From positions 1 to 42,888 of the forward strand of contig JACFNL010000018.1 in NCBI GenBank assembly GCA_019454875.1: a stretch of 42,888 nt of DNA, in the 5' to 3' direction. Source of the stretch: Candidatus Cloacimonadota bacterium (GTDB lineage: Bacteria; Muiribacteriota; UBA6191). Each line of letters opens with the position of its first letter. The first letter of the stretch is position 1. The notes beneath the pieces were generated by a model that was given only the letters and a program-made list of their open reading frames with translations, was not told the DNA's origin and searched no databases. This document shows, piece by piece, positions 8,458-16,947 of the stretch. Both the position numbers and the translations under genes were made by a program.

Positions 8458-8508
8458 TTGCAGTTATTGCCAAAATGACAGTAAAATCGCCATGATTTGC
8501 CATGATTG
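8458..8508 (+). promoter_or_regulatory. Candidate pyk promoter with tandem repeat
   Basis: TTGCAG at 8458-8463, an 18-base spacer and TAAAAT at 8482-8487 form a plausible vegetative promoter about 85 bases before pyk. Directly after it, GCCATGATT occurs twice (8489-8497 and 8499-8507), one helical turn apart, which could be an operator. The rest of the 137-base leader holds nothing else that I recognise. Confidence 0.4.
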
Positions 8509-8570
8509 TTGTGTAACAGGGCTCTGGCTGAAGCTCTGGCAGCAAATGGGTTGGTAGTTAAGAGGAAACC

Positions 8571-10040
8571 ATGAGAAAAACCAAAATCGTTGCAACGATT
8601 GGACCCGCCTGTGATACACCTGAAATGCTTAAGGATTTGCTTTTAGCAGGGGTGAATGTATTTAGACTGAACATGTCTCATGGAGAGCATGCCAAGGTTA
8701 AATCCCTGATAGCGGATATTCGTAAAATATCCGGAGAAGTGGATCGTCCCGTTGCAATCCTGATGGATATTCAGGGCCCAAAAATTAGAGTGGGAGTATT
8801 TAAGGATGGGCAAATCAATCTGGAAAAAGGCCAGAAGTTTGTTTTTGATCAGGAGCCGGAAGAAGGAACATCCCAAAGGGTAAATACCACCTATAAAACT
8901 ATCTATAAGGATGTTAAGGCTGGAGATCAGATTCTTCTGGATGATGGGAAAATGGAGGTCAAGGTCTTATCTGTGGTTGAGAACCGTGTAGAAACCGAGG
9001 TTATCACAGGTGGGGTTTTGAAAAACAAAAAGGGCATGAATCTTCCCGATGTGACTATCAGTCTGCCCCCGTTAACAGAAAAGGATATTGCAGATATTCA
9101 GTTTGGATGTACTGAGGATATTGATTATTTTGCCATAAGCTTTGTACAGAGGGCTCAGGATGTAATCTATCTGAGAAACATTCTGAATATGCGTAAACGG
9201 CCAGATATCGGGATTGTGTCCAAGATTGAAAAAATTGGGGCCATTGAGGATATTGATCGTATTATTGAGGTCTCAGATGCTGTGATGGTGGCACGGGGTG
9301 ATTTGGGTGTGGAGATGGGACCTGAAAAAGTTCCTAATCTTCAAAAGCGGATTATCACCAAGTGCAATAAGGCAGGATGCCCGGTCATTACTGCCACTCA
9401 GATGCTGGATTCCATGGAAAAACAGGTCAGGCCAACCAGGGCGGAAGCCTCCGATGTGGCCAATGCCATTCTGGATGGGACGGATGCTGTAATGTTGTCC
9501 GGGGAAACTGCAGCTGGCATGTATCCTCGGGAATCCGTAGAAATGATGAGAAAGATTATATTGGAAACCGAGGTAGAAATGCCTTATGGGCCCAAGCCGT
9601 TTCCCTGGTTTGAAATCAAAAATTGCACTACCCCCCAGGCCTTGAGTTATTCATCTGCTCAGGTGGCCAATGCCATTGGCGCAGAGCTTATCTGCTGTTT
9701 TACTTCAGGAGGAAAGCAGCCAAGAATAGTGTCCCAATTCAGACCAAAACAGCCAATAATTGCAATTACATTTGAAAATAAGGTTGCTAATCGAGTAATG
9801 TTGTACTGGGGTGTGGTGCCGATCCTTATCAAGGAAATGGCCAGGTTAGATGATGAGATTATCGAGGCCGAAGAAGAGCTTTTGAGAAGAAAATGGGCTC
9901 AGGAGGGCGATAGACTGATTGTTATGGGGGGGATTCCTACCCACATATCTGGCTCCACGAATATGATTAAGGTTCATGCTGTCAAGGATGGAACTACCCT
10001 GGAGAAAAATTACATTTTTGATTTTGCAAATCGTACATGA
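8571..10040 (+). CDS. pyk: Pyruvate kinase
   Basis: 489 residues covering the complete pyruvate kinase fold. The N-terminal TKIVATIGPA block, the nucleotide/substrate motif LNMSHG, the active-site segment with Lys (VSKIEKIGAIEDID), VMVARGDLGVEMG and AILDGTDAVMLSGETAAG are all present, followed by the C-terminal allosteric domain. It converts phosphoenolpyruvate and ADP to pyruvate and ATP in the cytoplasm. A purine-rich ribosome site (AGAGGAAA) precedes the ATG. No extra C-terminal PEP-utiliser-like domain, so it is of the simple form. It is followed closely by a STAS gene with no link in function. Confidence 0.98.
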   Translation: MRKTKIVATIGPACDTPEMLKDLLLAGVNVFRLNMSHGEHAKVKSLIADIRKISGEVDRPVAILMDIQGPKIRVGVFKDGQINLEKGQKFVFDQEPEEGTSQRVNTTYKTIYKDVKAGDQILLDDGKMEVKVLSVVENRVETEVITGGVLKNKKGMNLPDVTISLPPLTEKDIADIQFGCTEDIDYFAISFVQRAQDVIYLRNILNMRKRPDIGIVSKIEKIGAIEDIDRIIEVSDAVMVARGDLGVEMGPEKVPNLQKRIITKCNKAGCPVITATQMLDSMEKQVRPTRAEASDVANAILDGTDAVMLSGETAAGMYPRESVEMMRKIILETEVEMPYGPKPFPWFEIKNCTTPQALSYSSAQVANAIGAELICCFTSGGKQPRIVSQFRPKQPIIAITFENKVANRVMLYWGVVPILIKEMARLDDEIIEAEEELLRRKWAQEGDRLIVMGGIPTHISGSTNMIKVHAVKDGTTLEKNYIFDFANRT

Positions 10041-10071
10041 CAGGCGATTTGATGGTTTTTGGGGGATTGGA

Positions 10072-10425
10072 ATGGGGGAAATTGCACTGGAGCTACCCGT
10101 GAGAAGGTGGAAAGAGGGCTGTTGTGAGGTGCTTCAGCCTGGTGCCAGTATTCTTGGGGAAAATTTTGGAAAGTTGAAGGAATTGTTAAATCAGCTTGCA
10201 CTTGAGAAAAAAAAGAATATAATACTCGATCTTGAATTTGTAGACACGATTGATTCATCCGGTCTGGGCTTGATAGTGAGTGCCCTGAGCAGGATACGGG
10301 AGCAGGGCGGAAAACTGATTTTGTGTGGGGTTAATCCCTATCTCAGAAAGATACTAAGGCTAATTGTTCTTCCAGTGGAGAAAGATTTACCTGGTGCCAT
10401 TAAAACCGTGATGCTTGAGGAGTAA
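10072..10425 (+). CDS. STAS-domain protein (anti-sigma factor antagonist type)
   Basis: A 117-residue single STAS domain. The signature [19 protein letters not shown] at about 51-69 matches SpoIIAA/RsbV-type antagonists, including the DSSG stretch that carries the phosphorylated Ser in studied members. Such proteins take part in partner-switching: the unphosphorylated form binds an anti-sigma kinase. No kinase or PP2C phosphatase is near. The start was set at ATG 10072, after a GGGGG stretch; the frame is open further upstream into pyk but that would overlap heavily. It precedes rpmE by four bases. Confidence 0.85.
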   Translation: MGEIALELPVRRWKEGCCEVLQPGASILGENFGKLKELLNQLALEKKKNIILDLEFVDTIDSSGLGLIVSALSRIREQGGKLILCGVNPYLRKILRLIVLPVEKDLPGAIKTVMLEE

Positions 10426-10429
10426 TAAG

Positions 10430-10642
10430 ATGCGTAGTGAAGGTCATCCAAAAGTATATCTGGCCAACTTTCGTTGTGCCTGTGGCAGTGCGTTCCAGGC
10501 TTATTCAACCAAGCCGGAAATTCAGCTCGATATTTGCAATAGTTGCCATCCGTTTTACACAGGTAAGCAGAAGTTTATCGATATCGCCGGGCGTGTGGAT
10601 CGCTTCAACAAACGATACGCGGCAGTCGGCAGCAAGAAATAA
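10430..10642 (+). CDS. rpmE: Ribosomal protein bL31, zinc-binding form
   Basis: 70 residues with the bL31 pattern [20 protein letters not shown]. Two Cys pairs (C16, C18 and C36, C39) mark the zinc-containing (C+) version of L31. It is a component of the large subunit near the intersubunit bridge. ATG 10430 was chosen because GAGGAG lies 8 bases upstream; an in-frame TTG at 10415 would lie before that site. A strong terminator follows. Only the zinc form is visible here, so a zinc-independent paralog, if any, is elsewhere. Confidence 0.97.
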   Translation: MRSEGHPKVYLANFRCACGSAFQAYSTKPEIQLDICNSCHPFYTGKQKFIDIAGRVDRFNKRYAAVGSKK

Positions 10643-10662
10643 TTTTCATTTTTTGAACTAAG

Positions 10663-10698
10663 AAAGACCGTCTGTATTTTTTACAGGCGGTCTTTTTT
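10663..10698 (+). terminator. Rho-independent terminator after rpmE
   Basis: A 14-base stem (AAAGACCGTCTGTA with TACAGGCGGTCTTT, one G-T wobble), a loop of T residues, and a T run. One of the clearest terminators in the window; it separates the pyk-STAS-rpmE transcript from the next gene. Confidence 0.93.
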
Positions 10699-10719
10699 GC
10701 TTGGAGCTTGTGGGCCAAT

Positions 10720-11232
10720 ATGAATTTTTCTCAGATTCTTAAAGAACTTCAGGATGCTACTCAATTTGATTTGTATCGCCTGTATTTAGGATTAGAAGGT
10801 CTATTAAGGGATAGTCGTAGAAATGAAGCAGTTCTGCAAAATATATATCCTGGATTAACGGTGGAAGTTTTTCTACCCTCAAAAAATTGTTCTATCCAGG
10901 CGGAAGTGCTTCAGATTGTCAGGGGGAAGGTTAAAGTACGGGACATTTCTAGCGGATTATTCTGGATGGCTTCTCCCTATACTATAAATCTAATGGGAGT
11001 TGATACCAGGGTGCATATGCAGACTAAGGATGTGGGACTTTCTCGTGCAGAAGTGAAGTGTGGAGATACCCTGGGTTTTCGTGATCGGCAGGGCCAGGAA
11101 ATTTCCGGGGTGGTTACGAAGATTAATTCAAAAACGGTTACTCTGGATTGTAGAGATAAAATCTGGAGAGTGCCTTTTTCTATGTTGTACAGAATTCTGG
11201 TTATGGATGCAAATGCCACCCTACTTGAGTAG
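10720..11232 (+). CDS. Uncharacterised protein with SH3-like barrel segments
   Basis: About 170 residues, soluble. After a helical N-terminus (about 1-45) there are two strand-rich segments; the last, around VKCGDTLGFRDRQGQEISGVV then KTVTLDC and WRVPFSMLYRIL, has the shape of a small barrel domain with G-V-V and W-x-VP hallmarks seen in several conserved hypothetical proteins. No enzyme motif. ATG 10720 was preferred over an in-frame TTG at 10708 that lies in the terminator shoulder. It stands alone between a terminator and a new promoter-like element. Function unknown. Confidence 0.65.
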   Translation: MNFSQILKELQDATQFDLYRLYLGLEGLLRDSRRNEAVLQNIYPGLTVEVFLPSKNCSIQAEVLQIVRGKVKVRDISSGLFWMASPYTINLMGVDTRVHMQTKDVGLSRAEVKCGDTLGFRDRQGQEISGVVTKINSKTVTLDCRDKIWRVPFSMLYRILVMDANATLLE

Positions 11233-11240
11233 AATAGCGG

Positions 11241-11246
11241 TATACT
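11241..11246 (+). promoter_or_regulatory. Possible -10 element TATACT upstream of the pilin-like cluster
   Basis: TATACT lies 14 bases before the ATG at 11260. A start of transcription about 7 bases downstream of the hexamer would give a leader of only some 7 bases, with no ribosome site. No good -35 is visible, so this is a weak call. Confidence 0.3.
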
Positions 11247-11259
11247 GATTTGATCCATT

Positions 11260-11874
11260 ATGAATTTACGCTTGATTGGTTTATTGGCCGTGCTTTTGTT
11301 TTTGTTCTTTCTGGTTGTGGCCGGAGAGCTTGTTATGAGTGCGAGCCGCAAAAGTAGCTATGAAGATCTCAAAGAACCCCCTGTTGCGGCCCAGGCCATT
11401 TTGAACGAAGCTGAGGCGGCTAAGGCGAACTACCGCCCTCACCAGGGTTTTACCCTTGGTTCTTCGGCTGTAGAAGGTCGCTGGAAGGCAGCTTTAGACA
11501 GCGAGTTGGAGAGGGACAGAATTAGTAAAGAAAGGCGGCAGGGAAGGGACGATGCCAGAGACTTCTTAAAAACCAGGGCTGGGGAATACTTTACGGAAGG
11601 CCTGAATCTGTTAAAAGCCAATCGCAGGGAAGAAGCCCGTGAATATCTCATGAAGGCTTTGGATTCTCATGTAGAGTATGACTATGGCACCTATATGGTT
11701 CTGATCAAGACAATTCTTAGAACCTATATTCGTGCCGAAGATTTAAAGTCTGTTGATGAAGCAGTGCTCAGATATCTGGATGTGATCCGCACTCAACATA
11801 CAGCCGAGCAGTATCAGCGGGCAGCTTCGGAAATGATTCAGCGCATTGAGGAGAAAATTCGCAGTGGTGGCTAG
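11260..11874 (+). CDS. Membrane-anchored helical (TPR-like) protein next to prepilin genes
   Basis: 204 residues: one N-terminal membrane segment (about 4-24), a charged linker rich in Ala, Glu and Arg, and a helical C-terminal half (about 105-200) with repeat-like helices (YFTEGLNLLKANRREEAREYLMKAL) of tetratricopeptide type. It is probably anchored in the inner membrane with the helical part outside. The coding region overlaps the first prepilin gene, so it may serve as an assembly or scaffold factor for that pseudopilus. That role is inference from position only. Confidence 0.65.
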   Translation: MNLRLIGLLAVLLFLFFLVVAGELVMSASRKSSYEDLKEPPVAAQAILNEAEAAKANYRPHQGFTLGSSAVEGRWKAALDSELERDRISKERRQGRDDARDFLKTRAGEYFTEGLNLLKANRREEAREYLMKALDSHVEYDYGTYMVLIKTILRTYIRAEDLKSVDEAVLRYLDVIRTQHTAEQYQRAASEMIQRIEEKIRSGG

Positions 11875-12463
11875 TACTAGTTTGAGACAGTTTAAGGGGT
11901 TTCGTGGCCTTTCCCTGGTGGAAGTTCTGGCAGCTACGGCTCTTATGGCCATGCTTCTTGTTCCCATATTTTTGATGCTTCAGTATTCCACCAAGGCAAT
12001 ATACCGTTCACAGAATGATATTATGGCAACCTCACTGGCCGTTTCAAAAATTGAAGAGTTGCGCAGTTTCCCATTCCATAAACTGGAAAATATACTTTTG
12101 GGACTGCATCCAGAGGACGGATCGCGCCTGGATGGAGAAGTTCCTAGAAACCTTCTGGTTGGACCCTTTGAGATGAGTCCGCCAAGACCAGATATAGTGG
12201 AAATGAATTTTTATCGATCCGGATCTACTGAGTTTCATCGTTACACCTGGCTCAGTTATTTCCCTCTGGCCAATCCAGATCCAAATCATAAGGACTTTGA
12301 CCGCATGAAAAAACGCATTCTGGTCAGGGTGCAGATTTTTTGGAAGGATCGTCTATCAAGGACTGTGGCCGTGGATCAGGAGCTATCCTTTGAGAGCGTG
12401 ATTCACGACGAAAACTACAATCCTAAGCCCGGCTTCAACCGCTTTTTTGGAGAAGGCTCATGA
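11864..12463 (+). CDS. Type IV prepilin-like protein (minor pseudopilin)
   Basis: About 199 residues. Near the N-terminus is a prepilin peptidase site: a Gly followed by LSLVEVLAATALMAMLLVP, with Glu at position 5 of the mature protein and a long hydrophobic helix, as in minor pilins and type II secretion pseudopilins. GTG 11864 was chosen because GAGGAG lies ten bases upstream; an in-frame TTG at 11846 precedes that site. The globular domain has no named motif. It overlaps the upstream gene by 11 bases and the next prepilin by 4. No pilus ATPase, platform protein or peptidase is in the window. Confidence 0.8.
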   Translation: MVASTSLRQFKGFRGLSLVEVLAATALMAMLLVPIFLMLQYSTKAIYRSQNDIMATSLAVSKIEELRSFPFHKLENILLGLHPEDGSRLDGEVPRNLLVGPFEMSPPRPDIVEMNFYRSGSTEFHRYTWLSYFPLANPDPNHKDFDRMKKRILVRVQIFWKDRLSRTVAVDQELSFESVIHDENYNPKPGFNRFFGEGS

Positions 12464-13071
12464 GAAAGGGTTTTAGTCTGTTAGAAGTAGTGGTTGTAAT
12501 CACCTTGTTCGTGGTAGTGGTAGGAGTTGCCTATTACAAGTTTTCCTCGGATCGAAGACAGGAAATGCGTCAGGCCTCCAAGGTAGACAAGCAGCAGTCC
12601 ATGCGTCGGTTTTTGATGTGGTTTCGCCAGGATATGCAAAGCATGGACTCCTTGAAGCGTTTTATGGTGGTCAATTCGTTTGATCCGCTGATGGATTCCA
12701 GGTTAATAGAAATTGCCCTGGATCGATTTGCTAGTGAATCATCTAAAGAAGAGGTCTTATACCGCTTTGATTTTAATCAAAGGCAGCTTACCAGGGTTTC
12801 CGGTAGCGGACAAAGCCTGAAAATAGATAACATAGTCAATGTGCAGCTCATGCCTTATGACTTTGCCAAACAAAGAATTTTAAATACAAGTGAGCTGGGA
12901 AATCTTTGGTATTTTGATGCCAAAATCCTGTTTTCTGATACTCTTCTGAACTCGGAAGCACCAGGAACAGTCAGTGCCGCTCAGGAGTTTTGGCTCAGAA
13001 TTTACCCAAAGCTCAAATCTGCTCAGAATAAGGCAGGTTTTAATCAGTTTCAGCTTAATCAACGGTTTTAA
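12460..13071 (+). CDS. Type IV prepilin-like protein (GspJ/PilW-like)
   Basis: 203 residues with a very short leader: MRKG, then FSLLEVVVVITLFVVVVGVAYY, the N-methylation motif with Glu at mature position 5 and a hydrophobic helix. The remainder is a soluble domain of about 170 residues resembling large minor pseudopilins such as GspJ in size only. The start overlaps the previous stop as ATGA. Together the two prepilins and the anchored helical protein look like part of a pilus-tip or pseudopilus set. The next gene, alaS, follows after 14 bases, so the set may be read through into it. Confidence 0.82.
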   Translation: MRKGFSLLEVVVVITLFVVVVGVAYYKFSSDRRQEMRQASKVDKQQSMRRFLMWFRQDMQSMDSLKRFMVVNSFDPLMDSRLIEIALDRFASESSKEEVLYRFDFNQRQLTRVSGSGQSLKIDNIVNVQLMPYDFAKQRILNTSELGNLWYFDAKILFSDTLLNSEAPGTVSAAQEFWLRIYPKLKSAQNKAGFNQFQLNQRF

Positions 13072-13085
13072 GGTAGTGTGAAAAT

Positions 13086-15701
13086 ATGCTTAGTACCCAG
13101 ATTCGTCAGTTGTTTTTGGATTATTTTTCCAGCCGGAATCACAATGTAGTCCCATCCGCAAGCCTTGTGCCTCAGGACGATCCCTCCCTTCTGTTCACCA
13201 ATGCAGGTATGGTTCCATTCAAGGAAGTATTTATTGGAGGCTCAAAACGGGACTATACCAGGGCCGTCAGTTGCCAGCGCTGTATCCGTGCCGGGGGCAA
13301 ACACAATGATTTGGAAGAGGTAGGCTTTACTCGAAGGCACCATACCCTTTTTGAAATGTTGGGGAACTTCTCTTTTGGAGACTATTTTAAGGAAGATGCC
13401 ATTGCCTTTGCCTGGGAATTTGTCACTAAAACCCTGAACCTCCCTCTGAATCGTTTGTATTTTTCCGTATACAAGGATGATGATGAGGCCTTTTTATTGT
13501 GGAAAAAAATGGGAGTCAGTGAGCAGAGGATCTATCGCTTTGGAGAAAAAGATAACTTCTGGTCCATGGGGGATACCGGCCCATGTGGCCCATGTTCCGA
13601 GATATTTTTTGATCTTGGAGAGGGGGCAGGAACTGGCCCTGAAGATGTAATGGGTGGCAGTGGAGACAGGTTTTTGGAATTCTGGAACCTGGTATTTATG
13701 CAATATGAGACCAGGGCTGATGGCTCAAGGATTTCTTTACCGAAACCCTCCATAGACACAGGAATGGGACTGGAAAGAATCACTACCATATTGCAGGGTA
13801 AACTTTCTAACTATGAGACGGATCTTTTTTCACCCATCATTGATAATGTTTTATCGCAGATAAGAAACACCAGATTTAACCAGGAACAAAAGAAGACAGC
13901 GGCCCAGGTTATAGCGGATCATACAAGGGCCGCATCCTTTCTCATAGCTGATGGGGTTTTACCCTCCAATCTAGGAAGGGGTTATGTCCTGAGACGCATC
14001 TTGAGACGGGCAATTCGCTTTTCTTATCAGTTAGGTATTGATGAGCCTTTGTTGTGCAGTCTTTCCCCTATGGTTATGCAAAAACTTGGTGAAGCTCATC
14101 CAATTTTTGAAGGACGGGAACAGTTTGTTGTTGATGCTATCCGCCGTGAGGAGGAGAGCTTCTTGCGCACAGTACATACAGGACTTGAGCTTCTGGACAA
14201 GGAATGCAGTCTGGCTGAAAGCAGAGGTGAAAAATCCCTGGCTGCCGCTCCTGTGTTTCTTTTGTACGACACATTTGGTTTTCCAAGAGATCTGACTAGT
14301 GTGGTATTAAGAGAAAAAGGTATGACTTTTGATGAAGAGGGGTTTGATACCTTAATGGAGAGCCAGAGACAAAGGGCTAGAAAGGCCCAGAAATTCAGTT
14401 CATCCATGAAGTGGGAAGTCAGTGAATATCTGGATACGGCAGAGGGGATATTTGTTGGTTATGAATCTCTAAGCTGTGAGGCAAAAATTGCCCGGGTGGC
14501 AAAAAGTCCGGAAACTGAATTGATTAAAGTGGTATTGGATAGAACCCCATTTTATGCAGAATCAGGGGGGCAGGTTGGGGACAAAGGACATCTGAAACAG
14601 GAAGGCTGTACTCTTTTAGTGGTGGATACACAAAAGGAAGACGGGCAGATTGTTCATACCTGTGAAATTCTGGAAGGGCACCTTAATCCACAAATGCCAG
14701 TCATGGCAGCGGTTGATTCTGTTTTGAGGGAAAAAACCCGCCGTAATCATACGGCAGTGCATATGCTTCAGGGAATCCTCAGGGAGAAACTTGGAGAACA
14801 TGTTTCCCAGGCAGGGTCTTTGGTGGATGCCGACCGGTTCCGATTTGATTTTTCGCATCCGGTGGCCCTGTCCTTGGATGAAATTTCTGAAATTGAGGCA
14901 GAGCTGTTCCAAAGAATCAATTCTGGAAAGAGACTTATGGTTCACAATAAACCTCTGGACGAAGCCCGCAAGATGGGGGCCATTTGCCCTTTTGGTGAAA
15001 AATATGGGGATATCGTAAGGGTGATTGAGGTACCTGGATATTCCATGGAATTTTGTGGGGGTACTCATGTGGAGGATATCGCAGAAATTGGCATGGTCAA
15101 AATTGTGTCAGAATCTTCCATATCAGCAGGTGTGAGGCGAATCGAAGGGATTGTTGCTTCAGCTGCTTTTGAACTTTTTCAGAAGGAGCACGAGGCCGTA
15201 GAGGGCTTAAAACAGTCTCTGAAAGTCAAGGACGGGATTGTTTCACGGGTCAGTGGGCTTCTGGAAGAATTGAGGCAGAAGGAAAAAGAAATCCACCGCT
15301 TAAAAACCGAGATTTCCCAGGGTAGTCTGAATCGTATGTACGAAGATGTTGTGACAGTAAAGGGAGTTAAGTTGCTCTGTGCCGGATTTTTGGATCTGGA
15401 TGCCAAGGTATTTAAAACCCTGCCGGATCAGGCGGTTCAGAAACTAGGTTCCTCTATCTTGATTTTTGGGAATCAGCTTGAGGGAAAGGCATCCCTGGTC
15501 TGCCGGGTTTCTGAAGATTTGGTGAAATCGGGTTATGATGCCCAGAAGATCCTGGCCCCATTGGCTGAAATGGTTGGAGGACGGGGTGGTGGTCGCCCTA
15601 ATCTGGCCCAGGCCGGAGGCACATTGCCTCAGAAATTGGACTTGGCCCTGGAAGAGGGAAAACGACTGGTTACCTCGATGTTATCTGAATCATGTCAGTA
15701 G
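13086..15701 (+). CDS. alaS: Alanyl-tRNA synthetase
   Basis: 871 residues, normal for AlaS. The class II catalytic core (TNAGMVPFKEVF, RCIRAGGKHNDLEEVG, DTGPCGPCSEI, GMGLERI) is followed by the editing domain with its zinc ligands H555 and H559 (NHTAVH) and C657 and H661 (CGGTH), then the C-terminal oligomerisation/C-Ala domain with a coiled coil and a glycine-rich segment near the end (GGRGGGRPNLAQAGG). It charges tRNA-Ala and hydrolyses mischarged Ser or Gly. No T-box or other leader structure was seen. The end overlaps ruvX by 10 bases. Confidence 0.98.
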   Translation: MLSTQIRQLFLDYFSSRNHNVVPSASLVPQDDPSLLFTNAGMVPFKEVFIGGSKRDYTRAVSCQRCIRAGGKHNDLEEVGFTRRHHTLFEMLGNFSFGDYFKEDAIAFAWEFVTKTLNLPLNRLYFSVYKDDDEAFLLWKKMGVSEQRIYRFGEKDNFWSMGDTGPCGPCSEIFFDLGEGAGTGPEDVMGGSGDRFLEFWNLVFMQYETRADGSRISLPKPSIDTGMGLERITTILQGKLSNYETDLFSPIIDNVLSQIRNTRFNQEQKKTAAQVIADHTRAASFLIADGVLPSNLGRGYVLRRILRRAIRFSYQLGIDEPLLCSLSPMVMQKLGEAHPIFEGREQFVVDAIRREEESFLRTVHTGLELLDKECSLAESRGEKSLAAAPVFLLYDTFGFPRDLTSVVLREKGMTFDEEGFDTLMESQRQRARKAQKFSSSMKWEVSEYLDTAEGIFVGYESLSCEAKIARVAKSPETELIKVVLDRTPFYAESGGQVGDKGHLKQEGCTLLVVDTQKEDGQIVHTCEILEGHLNPQMPVMAAVDSVLREKTRRNHTAVHMLQGILREKLGEHVSQAGSLVDADRFRFDFSHPVALSLDEISEIEAELFQRINSGKRLMVHNKPLDEARKMGAICPFGEKYGDIVRVIEVPGYSMEFCGGTHVEDIAEIGMVKIVSESSISAGVRRIEGIVASAAFELFQKEHEAVEGLKQSLKVKDGIVSRVSGLLEELRQKEKEIHRLKTEISQGSLNRMYEDVVTVKGVKLLCAGFLDLDAKVFKTLPDQAVQKLGSSILIFGNQLEGKASLVCRVSEDLVKSGYDAQKILAPLAEMVGGRGGGRPNLAQAGGTLPQKLDLALEEGKRLVTSMLSESCQ

Positions 15702-16114
15702 TTTCAGTGGATTATGGTTTGAAACGGTCCGGTCTGGCTGTGGCCTGTACCGGTTCTACCTGTGCGATTCCCGAATGTACTGTAGAGAGTACTCGCCTGA
15801 TTGAGACAATTTTGTCTTTGCATCGGGAAGATCCAATAGAATTTGTGGTACTTGGTATGCCGCTTTCGTTACGGGGCCACGAAAATCCTATGACAGAAGC
15901 TGTGCGAGAAGTTGCTTCAGCAATTGAGTCCCACGGTTTTTTGGTACAGTTTGTTGATGAAAGACACTCTACGAACAAGGCCATGTCTTCGCTTTCTGGT
16001 CTTGGTTTAAAACGGGGTAAAATCAAACAATCCAAGGATGAAATGGCTGCCGTTTTAATCCTTCAGGACTTTCTGGATTACCATTTGCCCCGGCTTGTTC
16101 AGGAAAAAAAGTGA
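15692..16114 (+). CDS. ruvX: RuvX/YqgF-family Holliday-junction resolvase-like protein
   Basis: 140 residues with the RNase H-like fold of YqgF: the first strand VVSVDYGLKRSGLAV carries the catalytic Asp, then VVLGMPLSLRG and the FVDERHST block, and a KDEMAAVLILQDFLD end with further acidic residues. Family members act in 16S rRNA 5'-end maturation (E. coli) and have resolvase-like activity. The alaS-ruvX pairing is common in bacteria. The ATG lies inside the alaS end. Length matches the family. Confidence 0.93.
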   Translation: MSVVSVDYGLKRSGLAVACTGSTCAIPECTVESTRLIETILSLHREDPIEFVVLGMPLSLRGHENPMTEAVREVASAIESHGFLVQFVDERHSTNKAMSSLSGLGLKRGKIKQSKDEMAAVLILQDFLDYHLPRLVQEKK

Positions 16115-16195
16115 ATAGTAGTCCAGATTTTTCCACATGCGAGCTATTGTGTATAGAAATTGCCCAAAATCACTCATGCAATTCTTGGCAAGCCT

Positions 16196-16204
16196 TGATA
16201 TACT
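16196..16204 (+). promoter_or_regulatory. Second candidate sigma-gene promoter (extended -10)
   Basis: TGA followed by TATACT fits an extended -10 element 120 bases before the sigma gene. It could give vegetative basal expression alongside the ECF-type promoter that lies further downstream. Confidence 0.35.
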
Positions 16205-16213
16205 CAGCAATCG

Positions 16214-16252
16214 AATCTGATTCTTAGGAAAGTTTTCTTTGGATATCAGATT
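16214..16252. repeat. Inverted repeat directly upstream of the ECF promoter
   Basis: Perfect 8-base arms AATCTGAT (16214-16221) and ATCAGATT (16245-16252), 23 bases apart. The right arm ends two bases before the GGAAAC -35 element, a position suited to an activator or repressor. The rest of this roughly 210-base gap holds the two promoters and no recognisable gene. Confidence 0.45.
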
Positions 16253-16254
16253 TT

Positions 16255-16283
16255 GGAAACATTTTGTGGCAACCCTTCGTAGT
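16255..16283 (+). promoter_or_regulatory. ECF-type promoter of the sigma/FecR operon
   Basis: GGAAAC (16255-16260), 17 bases, CGTAGT (16278-16283). The element is shared with 26044..26072 at identical spacing and with 4348..4375 at one base less. Its place before the sigma gene suggests autoregulation, the usual arrangement for ECF sigma factors. Confidence 0.7.
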
Positions 16284-16324
16284 CTCCTACTGAGTCGACG
16301 AAAAAGTCGAAAGTTGAACCGAGT

Positions 16325-16909
16325 GTGGAACTAGATGATTACAAGATTGTTCAACAGGTTTTGAAAGGTAGGAAAGAAGCCTTTGCAGAACTGGTGGAAC
16401 GCTACAAGAAACAGGTATTTAATGTTGCCTGGCGTATGACAAATGATGCAGATGTCGCAATGGATATCTCACAGGAAGCATTCGTCAAAATATACAGAAG
16501 CCTGGATCAGTACAATCCCCAGTATAAATTCTCGTCTTGGCTTCTGAAATCTGTCAACAACCTGTGCGTGGACTATTTCCGCACCAGGGGAGATACTTCG
16601 GCTTCGTTGGATGCAATCATGGATGGTGGGGCAGAGGCCCTTCTATCTGAGGATGCGTCCATGGAATCCTCGGTTGAAGAATTGGAGAAGACGGAAGAAC
16701 GGCTGGAATTGAGAAGTATTCTCAAGGAAGCCATTGACCAGCTTCCCTTGGACTATAAGTCCGTGGTGGTGCTCAGGCATTTACAGAATCTCTCCTACAA
16801 GGAGATAAGCACAATTCTGAATCTGCCAATGGGCACAATTAAAGCCAGAATTTTTCGAGCGCGGCGAATTCTTAAGACTCATCTTGAGAAGCGCGTTACC
16901 GGGTTCTGA
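16325..16909 (+). CDS. ECF-type RNA polymerase sigma factor
   Basis: 194 residues with sigma region 2 at about 19-87 (FAELVERYKKQVFNVAWRMT, then DISQEAFVKIYRSLDQY and a WLLKSVNNLCVDYFR helix) and region 4 at about 134-187 (DYKSVVVLRHLQNLSYKEIS then MGTIKARIFRARRIL). An acidic Ser/Glu-rich linker of about 45 residues joins them. This is the two-domain ECF layout without regions 1 or 3. It should direct polymerase to the GGAAAC-N17-CGTAGT elements found here, one of which is its own. The start is a GTG with a poor ribosome site. The next gene encodes a membrane FecR-domain protein, the likely regulator. Confidence 0.95.
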   Translation: MELDDYKIVQQVLKGRKEAFAELVERYKKQVFNVAWRMTNDADVAMDISQEAFVKIYRSLDQYNPQYKFSSWLLKSVNNLCVDYFRTRGDTSASLDAIMDGGAEALLSEDASMESSVEELEKTEERLELRSILKEAIDQLPLDYKSVVVLRHLQNLSYKEISTILNLPMGTIKARIFRARRILKTHLEKRVTGF

Positions 16910-16947
16910 AGATACTAAGTAGCTGGTGTTGGTGGTGGGAGATTGCC

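Noticed and set aside
13072..13085. T-box or other riboswitch before alaS
   Set aside because: Only 14 bases separate it from the preceding gene; no structure is possible. The serS leader is likewise too short.
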